64,000 bases of DNA from Ehretia macrophylla (lineage: Eukaryota > Streptophyta > Magnoliopsida > Boraginales > Ehretiaceae), in the NCBI GenBank assembly GCA_037974665.1, contig CM075772.1, positions 40,824,552-40,888,551 of the forward strand. Direction: 5' to 3'. Shown piece after piece: positions 37,058-49,292 of this stretch. The number at the start of each line of letters is the position of its first letter. Position 1 is the first letter of the stretch. The translations under genes and the position numbers were made by a program. The notes below the pieces were generated by a model. That model ran no database searches. It saw only the letters and a program-made list of their open reading frames with translations, and had not been told where the DNA came from.

Positions 37058-37854
37058 TTTTTTATTTTTGGTGAAAGCTTGTGTGAATATTCAATGTATC
37101 TTCTTATGCTCTTTATTTTCAGTCCAAGATTTAATAGACAAATCCCATATAAGGAAGGATACCTCGAGAGTTTTAAAAATTATGTTCCAAGGCTTAAACT
37201 AATGTTAATGTTGTAGAGAACTCAAATTATTATACAGAGTAAATAAATAAATTTTATATAATTAACATGAAACGGGAGTGTTACACTTAGTACAATGATG
37301 GATTATTCAATTCGTGACAATCATAAGTAGAAAGTTCACATCAAAATGTCTAGTGTATCGTCGTGGCCTTAATTTCAATCTAACAAATAGTTAAGGTTTG
37401 TTGACAGTCCCTAGTTACAATACCAGGGACGTCATAAGTAGGGTATGTAGGCACATATGATTCATGGCTATTGTTTGCTTGTGCCATAAGGTATTGGATT
37501 ATTTGCTTGTGTCATAAGGTATTGGATTAAATCTTGTAACTAGGGCAACCTTCGCGTGATGCATGTTTGTCTTTTGATTGTGCCATGAGATATTGGATTA
37601 AATCTCGTAGTTAGGGCAAGTCTCGTGTTTAGTTACCATTTTACCAACAATTGTCTTTGTTTTGGTATTGTAACTTTTGATAAGAAGTTCTATCTACAAA
37701 ATATCTAATACGATTTAGGAGCAACCTTTGTCGCGAATGTCAAACGATAAGGACTATAATGTTTATTTTAAAATGTTAGAAACCAAATTGTCAAATTGAC
37801 CAAATATTAAGGACTTTTACAGGCATTTGCTTATAAACCTATTATTATATCATA
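36437..37854. other. Gene-free interval with repeats
   Basis: Contains (TA)n and poly-T at about 36906-36960, (TTTA)n at 37019-37060, and three loose copies of gccataaggtattggatta (37485-37610). Parts of 36530-37320 recur, diverged, at 38015-38330, showing a local duplication. No gene seen. Confidence 0.6.
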
Positions 37855-38003
37855 ATGTGTAAAGCGCAAAAGAAGAAGAAGAAGAAGGATACGGAAAATT
37901 GACCAAGACGTTGTTGGTGAAAGAGAAGAAAAGACAAGTGTGCTCCATGATGAAGAAGAAGAGAAAGAAGAAAAAATTAGTTCACGAATGTTGCAAATTT
38001 AAT
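37855..38003 (+). pseudogene. Cystatin-like gene remnant, copy 3 (exon 1 only)
   Basis: aaagcgca, then a gaagaag-rich stretch, then gacgttgttggtgaaagagaag, paralleling the DVVGERE segment of copy 2 (29940-29960). Only this charged N-terminal piece is present, ending at a stop near 38001. Weak but collinear similarity. Confidence 0.4.
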
Positions 38004-38749
38004 TAACGTTTTGGTTTTTCTGGCTAGAGAATTAGAGAATTTTGTGTTTTTAGATATATGAAGGTAGCTATGGAGTAGGACTGGGATCATTCAGTTATTG
38101 CTTATTCTATTCTGCATGTAGCACTCTATTTATGAAGAAGGTTCACTTTTTTGGTCCCATTTTTATTGTGTATGTGAATATTTTGATGTATGTTCTTGTA
38201 GCTATGAAAAAATATATTTCAAGGCTTTAACATAATAATAATAGGGAGTTCAAATCATTATAGAGTAAACTCATAAATTTTACACAACTAACACGCAATG
38301 GAGTGTGAGAATTACACTTGGTATTGTAACTTTTCACAAAAGGTGATATCGACAATATATCTATTCTTTTTTATAATGAAAATGTTACATTTAAAAAGTA
38401 GCGTATTGAAAAATTAAACTTATTTATAACAATTTAAACGTTTAGATGAATTGGTTAATATCTTTCACTTAAACACCTCAACGGAAATTTGTTAACGAAT
38501 AAATTTAGATGAACTTTCATTCTACTATATAGTCCCGTAGAGTGCCACCTTTCACGACTAATGTACATCAATTTTTATTCAAGGCATGCTTTGGAACAAC
38601 TTGAGAAAAAAGAGAAACGAGTCAATATTTTAGTTTCCTAACTAAAAGCAAAAACTAAAGACACGAGAGAGCTATCGTATGTTCTTCACTAACTACAAAT
38701 AACAAAAGAAAAGTAAAGTGGCTACAACTTAATGTTTTCTTTGGCAAAT
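38004..38749. other. Gene-free interval
   Basis: The diverged repeat of 36530-37320, then intergenic DNA up to the LINE remnant. Confidence 0.4.
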
Positions 38750-40116
38750 TTTGCAGAGTGGGGTGGTTGAGCATTTACGCTTGTATTTGTTTTATGTCGC
38801 AATGAGGTTTAGGCAGGCTGTCCACATGAAAGCTTTGATCTTCGCTTGAGCTTTTGTGTTCCAAATTGTTTTTCATAATTGCCGAGGATAACAATAGGAG
38901 GAGCTTTGGTTTGTGGAGGGTCTTTGGCTACTGTTCTTGAGACAACGATAACCACTCTTGACTGAGAAGATTCCAGATTTGTTGTGAGGCCAGATAATAG
39001 TGTCTTCATTCTGTGATTGAGAAAGTGTGATACTGAGGATCTTTGCTTGGGTGTGCCTTTCAAAGATTTGGGCGATAATCTCATGATTTCAATCCCCATT
39101 ATCAATCAAATCACAAACTTTCCTAAGATTACAGTTACTTGGCTGAGGGATTGATTTGGTGTTGGGATCCATGAGTACGACCAAATGTCCACCAAGTTTC
39201 CATTCCCAACCAGCCATGATGCTTCTTTTCTAAGGAATTCTTTTCCAGCCATTAAACTTCGGAAGGCCCAAGACGGCTTAGGACCTAATTTCGCATTCCA
39301 TAAACTTTCATTTGGGAATTAAGTACTTTCCTTGGAGGATTCTAATTGTGAGGGAGGTCGGATTCTTAAGTAATCTCCAAGCTTGGCTTGCAAGAAGAGA
39401 GACACATTCATCAATTCAAAATTTTTAAAACCGAAACCTCCATCCCATTTTAGTCAATCATCAAATTCCAATTGGCCCATTTGATATTATTATTGCCATT
39501 TTTGTTCCACCAAAAGTTGGCAGTGATAGCACAAAGTTTTTTTCAGATGGATTTTGGAATAAAGAGTAAAGACATAATATAGCTAGGGCACTACAAAAAA
39601 TTAAGACATAGGCTGCGATTTTTTTTTGTTATTCGCGGCGGTTGTAAACCGCCACTAAAAAATACGCGGCGGTTGTGTGAATCGCCGTAAATTTGTCTAT
39701 CGCAAATAGAAACAGCGGTGGTTTACTCAACCGCAGCGAAAAATCTGTTTTAACGGCGGTTCAGGAACTGCCGCCTATAAGCGTATTGCAGGAAAAAAAA
39801 AAAGAATAGACATTAATTGTATTAGCGGCGGTTCTTAGAATCGCCGCCTATAATCACTATGCAAAAAAAAAAAAAAAATTAAATAGAAAAAACCACACAT
39901 TTTCTAACAAAAAAGAAAATTAAAATACGGAACTGTGAATTGTAATAGCGATGAGAGCTCACACCAAAATATCGTGTAAAAAAAGTTTGAAGGATTCAAT
40001 CACTCTCTCAAAGCCAAAGCATTACACACAAAATTAGCTAAGGTTCAACAGTAAGCTATACATCCTTTCATCAGACTATCATAGTCTGCTAACAAGTATG
40101 CACATAATAACACATT

Positions 40117-40603
40117 CTAAAGTTGAACTGCATAATAACACATTCTGAAGTCTCTGATACTCTTTGGTTCGCTCGAATCTGGACATGAAAATTTGAAGTC
40201 TAACTTCAAGGCATCTTCAAATCCCCCAATAGCATCTGATAATGAAAAACAACCTAAATCATCTTCATTATTGGCACCAAGTCCAAATGTTGAATCGCAA
40301 CTCCTGAAAGATTGGTTTGACAATCCACAAAATTAGCATGACAATTATGATTGAGATATATTCTGAACAGTTAAAGAGGTATAACAATCACCTAAACATC
40401 CAATCAACATCTTCAAAGTTTCCTATATCAGGCCAACCATAATATAAGAAATCACTAGAATCTTTGTCCTCATGACTATTGCCAAAGAAACTGAGACCAT
40501 TATCTTCTTCTGAAATATGATCAATTGGATAACCAAGGGAATTGTTAACTATAGTACTTCTGTCGTTAAGAATGGAATTATTAACACAAAGCTCATTGCC
40601 AAC
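40117..40603 (-). pseudogene. LNK-like: LNK1/LNK2-like clock gene exon fragments captured by the CACTA
   Basis: Exon a, 40603-40392, ends DFLYYGWPDIGNFEDVDWMF followed by donor gtgatt. Exon b, from 40303, starts after tttcag and reads RSCDSTFGLGANNEDDLGCF across the phase-2 junction. This is the signature block of LNK (night light-inducible, clock-regulated) transcriptional coactivators that bind RVE/MYB factors. The frame runs open to 40117, but homology fades near PKSIRDF. The intron and splice phases are intact. LNK-like sequence before 40603 is uncertain. A fragment of a gene of several hundred residues. Confidence 0.82.
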
Positions 40604-42214
40604 CTAATAGAACTTCTCTATCGAAATGACACATTTATCTTCCCAAAGAAAAGAAAGCACGACAACATAGTTACAGAATATCAAAATCATAATAAAACAG
40701 ATTCTAACCTTCAAAACTTCAAGCTATATAACACCGATATGTTCATAGTGAAGCGTTCTTTCTATTGACTCTGCATAAGATCTCCCTTCGCAAGATAGAT
40801 AAGTATGCAGATTTCTGGAACCCATAAAATCATGGTCTAAAAGCATTTTCATCCATGTAGTCTTACAGTGACTAACTAGTGTAGAGATAAGTACCACTTG
40901 ACAAGATGCAACAATAATATCAGTTTGTCAATAATTGTTTAGTAAGGATTCTTAAATTAAATATAAATCAATGATAAAGTGTTTTTATATATAACTTTTG
41001 AGAAAGACCTGCTAGTATGTACTTGCTAACTTCACTTTGAAATCCTATCTTTTCATTTTGGTACATGAGTATCTCACACCAAAATAGTTAGTCAGTAATT
41101 CCACCTTTTACTTTTTCCTGCAAGATTATATGAAACAAGACGATAAATTTCTAGTTTAGGTGTTATGTTATCTACTTCAACTCTTATAAAATCCCTCAAT
41201 TTGCATTTATGGTCTTTCCATTTATGCCCAATAGATTGTAGCAGAATTTTTTTCACATTTTTCATATTCTTCCTTCTCCTGGGGGAAAATGTAGCTCTTC
41301 TACTACACATAAAAGGCTTATTGTCTACACTATTTTGAACAAAGGATTATCTTTGTATCTTATTTGTTTAGTTGTTTCCATATCCTTTGGGATTATCTTG
41401 TCTGTTTCCTCTTTCACTGCCCTCTCCTTCTCCTTCCTTCAGACCTGTGAATCCATCATTCAGGCTGGAGGGCTAATATTTGGGTGACTTGGCATAATAG
41501 CCCGAGTATATTCCAACAATTAAGGTACATTTGGCGCAGCATTCCATAAGATGATCAGAAAGCAGTACTAGGGTAGTCTTAGTAGAATAAGAATTAAAGG
41601 CTAGTAAATGTTTCCTTGATCAAGTTCTGCCAGAAATCCAAAAATAAATCCACTAACGAAGGTAATAATGCCTTCATAGACGAGTTCCATGCAATACATG
41701 CAACTTTTAGGCGAGGAAAATGTGAAGCGCATTAGGCGCTGATATTTAAAAGCATCATAACAATTAAAAATTTAATACTTTCCAAAACAAGAAACTATAT
41801 AACCTTCAGACTTCATAGAAGAGAAAGGATAACACTCGATATGTGCAAAGATAAAGAAGAGATGAGTCACCTATTAAACAAACGTAAACACAATTTCAAT
41901 CCAATATTCATCACCTAACTGATTAAACCATCATATAAACATGTTAATCATTATCCTAAAAACAATATGTATCCATATTCAATACAATTTCCCAGGCACA
42001 TATACAAATACACATATGCATGAGTGAATCTCTCTCAAAACACACACAAATAAATCGGTAAAAGGGTGGTCTGGTACACAAATCTCCTGCTATATACAGG
42101 TCTGGGGGATGTATGGGCCCCACTCAGGCTATTATACATGCATATATATAGATGTAGATTCAAATTTGTACATTATATATGTATATATATGAACAAAAGA
42201 AGAAAAAAAGAGAC
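40604..42214. other. CACTA interior without recognised genes
   Basis: Intron-like AT-rich DNA. The stretch near 40745-40860 has an open minus-strand frame that may be further LNK-derived exon sequence, not confirmed. Confidence 0.35.
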
Positions 42215-42310
42215 CTTGGTGATGAAACTTCCATGCTCTTCAGCCTGCTTAGCGATCTTAACGGCTTGTTTGGAAGAGATCTGTTTCGTTTTCTCCTTTG
42301 TTTTTGCAAC
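42215..42310 (-). pseudogene. Probable glycerophosphocholine acyltransferase (DUF2838) exon fragment
   Basis: One exon with acceptor-like tagaaag and donor gtctct encodes KTKEKTKQISSKQAVKIAKQ followed by AEEHGSFITK. From family memory this matches the cytosolic segment before the first membrane span of plant GPC1-type acyltransferases, multi-pass ER proteins in phosphatidylcholine turnover. It is 32 codons and no other exon of the gene was found. Naming rests on one short motif. Confidence 0.5.
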
Positions 42311-43429
42311 TTTCTACACATAAAAGCAAAAACAAACACAACCCTATTTCAAGAAATCTATATATATACATACCCAACAAAATCAATAACATATATATGT
42401 ATATATATATATTCACCTAATCCCAAATGGAATTCATATATCCTACTACTTTCTCCAGTTGTCAAAAGAAATGAGAAACAAAATTCCCAATCAAAATATC
42501 CAATTTCACACCTCTGTCGTTGTACTGTCATAATAATAAATGATCAATGCATTGAAAAAATGATACAATAGCAAGATTTCTAGCAATGATCCTATTGAAT
42601 GATCAGATAGATCAAAAGGTAAAACAAGAAAATAACAACATGAAGATTCAAGCAATTTGTCAAAAGATGAAAAGGGAGAAAGCTAAAGGCTGCAAAAAAA
42701 AGTGTGGTTGAAGGAAATAATAATGCATCTAATGCTAATAAAAGTGAATAGGTAAAGACAATTGATAACCTATGTATTATGCTACTAAGATTATCAATGT
42801 TGATACTTCTCAAAAACAAAAAAGATTATCAATGTTGATATATGGATAAGTTTGAGGCAGTAGACTATCTAGCCATTAAATTCTTGTGCAGGCTGAAAGT
42901 TAGAATAGAAACATAAACCTAAACTCACTCCTATAACATCAAGGATCCTAAAACACGAATTAAAGCAAAAAAACTGCTCATAGCTTAACCACTATACAAT
43001 AACTTAATAATAGATTTCAGTTACTCTTACCAAAATCTTCAATAACTGAAAGAAAGAACAAAATAAAGTCAGGTTATTCAAAATTGATAGTAAGAATCCA
43101 CAAAACCCTAACTTTAAAATCAAGAAATTCAACTTTAATCCAACCCTAATTCACCAACTTTCGAGTAAAAATTCGAACACAAAATTCAACAAAAAGCTTA
43201 TGTGTTTGTAAAATCAACTCAAATCAGTGCTAATTCACCAATCTCAGTTAAGAAATTTCAAACACAATATTCAACGAATGGCTTACATGTACAGATGCAC
43301 ATATATATCGGATATATACATCAATATAGATACATGCACATATATATTATGTGTGTATAATAGAGAAAGAGGTTAGGGTTTAGATAAATGATGATTCAGA
43401 CCACGACAATCAGGGAAAAGCTTGATAAC

Positions 43430-43625
43430 CAAACATGGAGGCAGATGCCGTCGAAAGGCCATGTTTTCTTGTGCCGGATCATTGCCGTTGGAAGGCCATG
43501 TCTTCTTTTGCTGGATTATTGTCGTCGTCACGTCAGAGAGAAGAGGGAGAGATGAGATTAGGGCGAAGTAATGAGCTTTGGAGGATGAGAAGCGTTGGTG
43601 GAGGACCTTATCTTTTTAACAGTGT
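43430..43625 (+). other. GC-richer ORF-like stretch with a 45-bp tandem repeat inside the CACTA
   Basis: gaaggccatgt recurs 45 bp apart within similar blocks (43451-43495 and 43496-43540). An open frame starting MEADAVERPCFLVPDHCRW runs on to 43764, but I recognise no family. It could be the 5' part of another captured gene or chance. Confidence 0.3.
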
Positions 43626-44460
43626 ATGTATATTAATCTTTTTTATAAATTTGGTATATTTTGTTAATTCAATAATATGTACATTTAAAGACATAAATTT
43701 TTATTTTTTTTTGCTTAGTACCAAATCCTTGAGAAGATCCCTCAAGTTTGAAGGTGGTTTTTAATTTTTAAAAATAGTAAGTATATAGTTATTTTAGTAT
43801 AAATAAAAGTAAATAAATAAATAAATGAATCACTTTTATTATAGTCATTTCAGTATTAATAAAAATAAATAAATAAATAAATGTATATATAGGCATTATA
43901 TTTAGTTGTTGTAAAAAGCATAATTATCTTAATTCAAAATCATAGATTTATATAAATATATAGTATGTAATACAAATTTAAACAAAAAGGTTTATATATA
44001 GAGAAATTTTGAAATTAGCATGATAATTGAGCTCGAACAATAACTAAATATGAGTTAAAAAAGTAGTTATGAATGATTGGAATTTTGAAAAATATATATA
44101 TATAAGTAAATAAAAATTGAAGTTATTAGTATAGCTTTAATGAAATATGCATATGAGTTGGTGAAAGTTATACCTAAAGTAAATATAAATTTGAATCAAA
44201 CAGAGTATAAGTAAAGAAGAGTTAAAGTTTTTATGATAATTAACCTTAACTGGAAACTTAATTGTTCGTTAAAAAAAATTATAATTGAATGACTGGCGAA
44301 TTTAAATAGAAATAATATAAATTAGTTAATAAAAAGTGTAATAGAAAAATGAATTTGAATATAAACAATATATGGTTTACTAAAATTGAATTGAAGTTAA
44401 CAAAAAAATAGTATATGAACGGTTAAAAAGTGTATTTAGATAAATAAAAAAAAGTAATAT

Positions 44461-44463
<3 letters not shown>

Positions 44464-44530
<67 letters not shown>
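44464..44530. repeat. (TA)n microsatellite
   Basis: About 67 bp of alternating TA inside the CACTA element. Confidence 0.97.
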
Positions 44531-44532
<2 letters not shown>

Positions 44533-45408
44533 ATTGTATTTGGAGGAAAATTGTGTAAGAGTTAAGGGGAATTGTACTTAAATGAAAAAATAAATGTAAT
44601 CATTTGTTAACTGCCACCAATATTACAATAAAAAATAAAAACATGTTTTACAATTCACATATATGACACTATCAATAAAATGCATATTAGCTTCATTTGC
44701 AAATAAAAAAAATAAATTATAATACTTCTCATTTCTAAACCGCCGCCTATAACTACATAAAGAAATTTTAAGGCGAGATGTTATCCCGCAATATCCACAT
44801 TTCCCAAAGTAATACACTCTCGCAGGCTGTATATTCTTCATGCTGATCAACGATAATTATAATATTGGCAAACCTTGTCATATCCATTTCATTAGGAATT
44901 GATGATCTTTTAACAATACTTTCTAAGAAATTTTTTTCTTCGTCCTTTGCATTGAAAGAATGATTAAAAAATGAAAGGTCTATTTGATATCCAATAATTG
45001 TGGATAAATGATTCGCTTGCCTCGAAATGACCTAGACTTTACCTAGGAGTCCAACTTTTTGCTATAATCTAATATTTGAGGAACTAAAAGTGAGCTTTTT
45101 GCAGCGGTTTTAAAGAACCGCGGCTAAAAATGGGCTTTTCGCGACGGTTTCCCGAACTGCTACGAAAAATACATTTTAATTCACAATTTGCGGCGATTCT
45201 CCAAACCGCTGCGAAAAAAGTGTCGCGAATGAGGACTTTTTTTGTAGTGGGGATAGCTTGTAGGACCGATTTGATGAGAGTTTCTTTGCCTCCTTCCAAA
45301 AGGAATTTCTCTTTCCATCCTTGAACTTTAGAGTTCATTCGATTAGTGAGCCAACTGAGGGCATCTTTTTTCTAGTTACCCCATGAAGATGGTATTACAA
45401 GGTATTTG

Positions 45409-48400
45409 TGTGACACCCCGAACCCAGCACTTCATTAATTGCATTCATTAAATGGTTAATTTGGATGTAACTTAGCTAATTACTTTTTATTTTTTATTTT
45501 CCATATTTTTATAAATTCAATTGTTTCTTTTCATGCATTTTATATTTTTATAAAATACTACATATTTTTAGGGGACTACAGCCCCTGACCGTGTGTGCAT
45601 TGCATATCGGGATCAACGGAAAAAAATTCGCAAAATGTCTGATAAATAGTACCAGCGGAAATTTTTTTTCCAAATTTTTTCAGATTTTTGGCATTTGTTT
45701 TGCTGAAATTTGATCACCCAAATGACCCTTTTGCCCTTACTAAAATGCCTTAATTATTTGACCTACCATTTGACCTTCTCATGAGAATAATATAAGCCAA
45801 TAACAAAAAAAAAGAGTCAAAAAATGGCTAAAAAATAGTTACGGGAATAGTAACTTTTTCTTGCAAAATTGCTATAGTTGATCATTTTCATCCATTCCAA
45901 GCTTGAATCTTGAGTTCTTGAATATGTTTACACCTTCTTCAAGCTTCTCTAGCCTTGTGTGGTAAGAATTTCATCTTATTTTTGTATTTGAAAATTTTGC
46001 ACCTAAACTTTATTTTTTTGGGGATTTGTTGAGATATTACTTGGTTATGCTTGTTTATGCTTAAATTACTCTTATTAATGATCGTAGAGCATACTTTTGT
46101 GGTTAGATAGCATTTTGAATGGTTGAAAATGGAGTTGGAGCTTTGGGGAAGATGATGAATAGTGAAATTTCTAGGGTTCCGAAAATTTGTGCAATTTAAT
46201 TTGATTCAATGCTTCTAGTAGTTGCTAATTAGGTCCTTGAGCGTGGAAAAAATGTAGGTTGCACTTGCTATGTACAAAATTTGAATAATTTGATCAAATT
46301 AAGCTACTTTAATAAGGGGTTTCGAGGTTAACTCAAATCCGACCACGTTTCGAGGTTATGACTAGTCTTTATTAAGTATTGAAGCTTTAGAAGTGCCTTC
46401 GTTTCGCTTGTTTGGGTTCCGAAATTGGTACTTGTAGTGTAAACGCACAAAGAGGAAATCAGGGATTTAATGGTAAACGAGGTTTAACGGGTGAACTCGA
46501 GGGTCCTTGGGTTGCCATAAGGTGTGGTTTGAAGGATAGGATAACTTGTTTGGGAAAATTGAACCTTGCCTTTTGGTTTGGGGCTTAATAGCAAAGATTG
46601 ACAAAGGGGTTTTGGGTTGAAAGTGAATCCGGGTGCTTTCGGGCATTAGGGCTAGTGTCTAGTAAGTGATTAGGTGCTAAGAATATATTCCTTTCACTTA
46701 GTTGAGCTCCGATTAGAGTACTTGTAGAGTAATGCATAAAGAGGCAAATTCGGACTTTTCAGGTAATTGTACTTTAAAGTGAGGTTTCAAGGGCTTAAAT
46801 GGTGCCATAAAGTGTCATTAGAGATGTAGTATAGTTAGATTTGAGGTTCGTTATTTTGTGTGAAGTTTAGAGCTTGTTTTGTAAGCATTTAGAAGGAGAT
46901 TTGTTGGATTTCTTGTGAATTACTTGAATTAGTTGCATTAGTAGTTATTATATTGTTATATTTGCTCTAATTGATCATGATTTAGTTATATGTTGTATAA
47001 GTATGAAGTTTATGACCTAAATACTAAGCATGTGGAAAGGTTTTAATGGGATTTTATGTGAATTAGTTGAGCTTGGTGCTTAGTTGGTTATTTGAATTGA
47101 TGTAGTTATTATAATTGACTTTTAAATGATTTAAATAAGAGTTTAAATGGTAATGGTATGTAATATGTAGTTGTTTGGAGAAGTTTCATGAAATAAGTTG
47201 TATAGCTACTTCATTAAAATATGTTTATATCTTGTTTATAATACCGTGTTGCTTATAATTATATGAGTTATGTTGTGGGAAATGACTACTTGGAATATAT
47301 GTTAAGTTAAAAGTATATAAAAGTGACATTTTGTTAAAAATAGAATTCTAATAGATATTGTATATATGCTAAATAAGCAAAGTTATGAGTTAGCTAACCT
47401 AGCTGAATAATTAATGAATGTTGTAGTTAAAGAGTAATTGAAGTAATGTTTGCTCATAGGTTCAAGGTGACTGGAAATGATATGATTCAAACTTACATCT
47501 TGGAACTCGGTAGAGGTGAGAGACTTGCATCCTTACGTGCATTATAGTTTATTTTCTTACTAAAAGAGTATATTGTTTAGTATAATTGCGTAATTGATAT
47601 ATGCTTATTGTTGCTAAATTGTAACTTGGTGCGAGGACAACCTACTTTTTGTCCTTAAATGTGTTTACTGATTATATTGTAATTGTTATCATTCTTGCAT
47701 TGCATCGTGGTTGCGCAACCTCATTGTCGCGGCGGATGCGATGGCCTCGCTGGGCAGCATCGGGCTTGCCAGTGTTGGTTGCCTTAGCTCCGTCTTCTAT
47801 TCCTTCACTCGCCTGGTCCGGAGATTGCCAGGGGGTGTTGGGTTGTAGGATCGGGTACATCCGGAGTACCCATTGGTGTAAGGGATGCCGGCATATCGAG
47901 ATTGAGATCGTGGTTCGTAGATCGAGGATCGAAGATTTGGGGTGATAAGGGTTATCGATTGTATCCTTTTAAAATGTGGTATTAGAATGTTATTCACTGT
48001 TTATCTATTGTATTAATTGTGTTAAGTTGCTGCATTGCACGTCCTCGGTAGACTTTATCCCTCACTGGGCAATTGTGATTGCTCATACCTCGCTAAACAT
48101 GTTTCAGGTGATGCAGTTGGAAGAGTTGCATTGGTTGCTGTGTACTATTACTTGAGATTGGAGTAATTGCTTGATAAATTGTAGAAGACCTTGCTTGTCT
48201 AGTTTTTGTTCTATTTTGGAGCCTAATGGCTTATGTATATATATTTGAGTAGTTGCAAATTTGAAAGCTAAGTGGATGTAGTAAATGTTATGGAATTGTG
48301 GTATGTAATAACTTATGCTTCTACTTCTAGCTACGTTGCATGCTTGGGTGTGAATGAACGGATGTATGGTTGGCTTTAATTTCTAAGAATGTTTAATTGC

Positions 48401-48703
48401 TAACAAAGAATGGTATGATAAGTGAATGAAGACAAAGATTTTATGACTATGGTTGCATGCTTGTATGTGTTTATATTGTCTTGTGTTGCTTAAGGCTCGG
48501 ATGGTCTTAAAGTTGGGATTTCAATTAGAAATGTTGTTCCTTTTGCTTCGTGTTTTATTTGAATGCTTACAGGTTTCCAGAATGTCCATGGTACAGGGGA
48601 GACTCTGTCCGTTTTCCCTAAAATTTTGAGTCCGGGTTGGAATTGGGTTGTGATTAGTATGGTTAATAGAAGTCCCGGTTCCGTGAGGAATCGGGGCGTT
48701 ACA
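45409..48703 (+). repeat. 5' LTR
   Basis: Contains the shared GC-rich block with the perfect palindrome GGTTGCGCAACC at 47709-47720 and atccggagta near 47860. A 98-codon ORF here (47649-47945) is present in both LTRs but is not protein-like. Confidence 0.93.
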
Positions 48704-49292
48704 GAAGTGGTATCAGAGCTTAGCTAGTTAGCTAGGCGCAAGCCGGGATAGGGTCTTCGGCTTGTGGGGTAGTGGCCTTAGTGTCAATGTGTTTAGAAAG
48801 TGTATGTGCATGTCTTATGTGATAAGAGAGTTAATGTGATCAATGTGCTTATGTGATCAACATGTTTTATTTGTTGAGTGAACTAGTTGTGGTTTATGTG
48901 CTTGTGTGATAAGTGAAATGGATGTGGTTAACGTGCTTGATGTGTTTACATGTTCAATGTGTTTATGTGATTAATGCGAGCTATGTGATTAACGTGCCTT
49001 GTGTGAATTATGTGCTCTGCGTACTTGAGTGCTCGATATGCTTTATATGACTAATATGCATATGTGATTAACTTGTTTTATGTGAAGTTGTTGTTTAAAT
49101 GACTTAGTAGTTTATAATTTGTGTATGTGAACTTGTTGCTTATGTGACTTTACTTGTTATAAATTGCTAACGTGATCAATGTGTTTTATTTGTTAAGCAT
49201 GCTTACGTGAAACAATGTGTTTTATGTATGAGGGTAGCTCGCTTGTATGTGTAAAAAATTGTGAGGACGCAATATTTGTAAAGAGGGGAGGA
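48704..49292 (+). other. 589-bp non-coding internal domain
   Basis: Primer-binding site, then a conserved stretch (ctaggcgcaagccgggatag and onward), then degenerate gtgatcaatgtg/gtgcttatgtga repeats, then the polypurine tract. It has the same length and nearly the same sequence as the interior of the 58065-63373 element. Likely holds packaging or replication signals (inference). Confidence 0.85.

Larger units (their letters stand above)
42311..44735. other. CACTA interior, AT-rich, no recognised gene
   Basis: Contains the GC-richer stretch at 43430-43625 and a (TA)n run at 44464-44530. No transposase signature was seen on either strand. Confidence 0.45.
39589..45249. mobile_element. Non-autonomous CACTA element carrying host-gene exons
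   Basis: The terminal repeats begin cactacaaaaaa at 39589 and end ttttttgtagtg at 45249, with the 3-bp TSD ggg at 39586-39588 and 45250-45252. Subterminal arrays of gcggcggtt/aaccgccgc occupy about 39630-39850 and 44735-45240. The interior has no recognisable transposase. It holds exon fragments of an LNK-type clock gene and of a probable GPC acyltransferase, plus a (TA)n tract. Insertion into the LINE is proved by restoration of the LINE reading frame on excision. Confidence 0.9.

Noticed and set aside
36736..37074. 112-codon plus-strand ORF rich in Ile, Tyr and Phe
   Set aside because: Generated by TA, poly-T and TTTA microsatellites.
37485..37610. CRISPR-like array (repeated gccataaggtattggatta)
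   Set aside because: Three irregular imperfect units in plant nuclear DNA; a simple tandem repeat.
39589..45249. Possibility that the CACTA encodes a transposase
   Set aside because: No transposase-like frame of any length seen on either strand; the recognisable coding pieces are host gene exons.
47649..47945. 98-codon ORF inside the LTRs (also 51534-51731), looking like a small basic protein
   Set aside because: It lies wholly in the GC-rich LTR block, has no domain, and its frame is not kept in the other LTRs of the family (27.3, 34.3, 58.8, 61.8 kb).
48704..49292. Possible gag or other coding in the LTR element interior
   Set aside because: Too short, repetitive, with no open frame of note, and identical in length in a second element, consistent with a non-coding interior.
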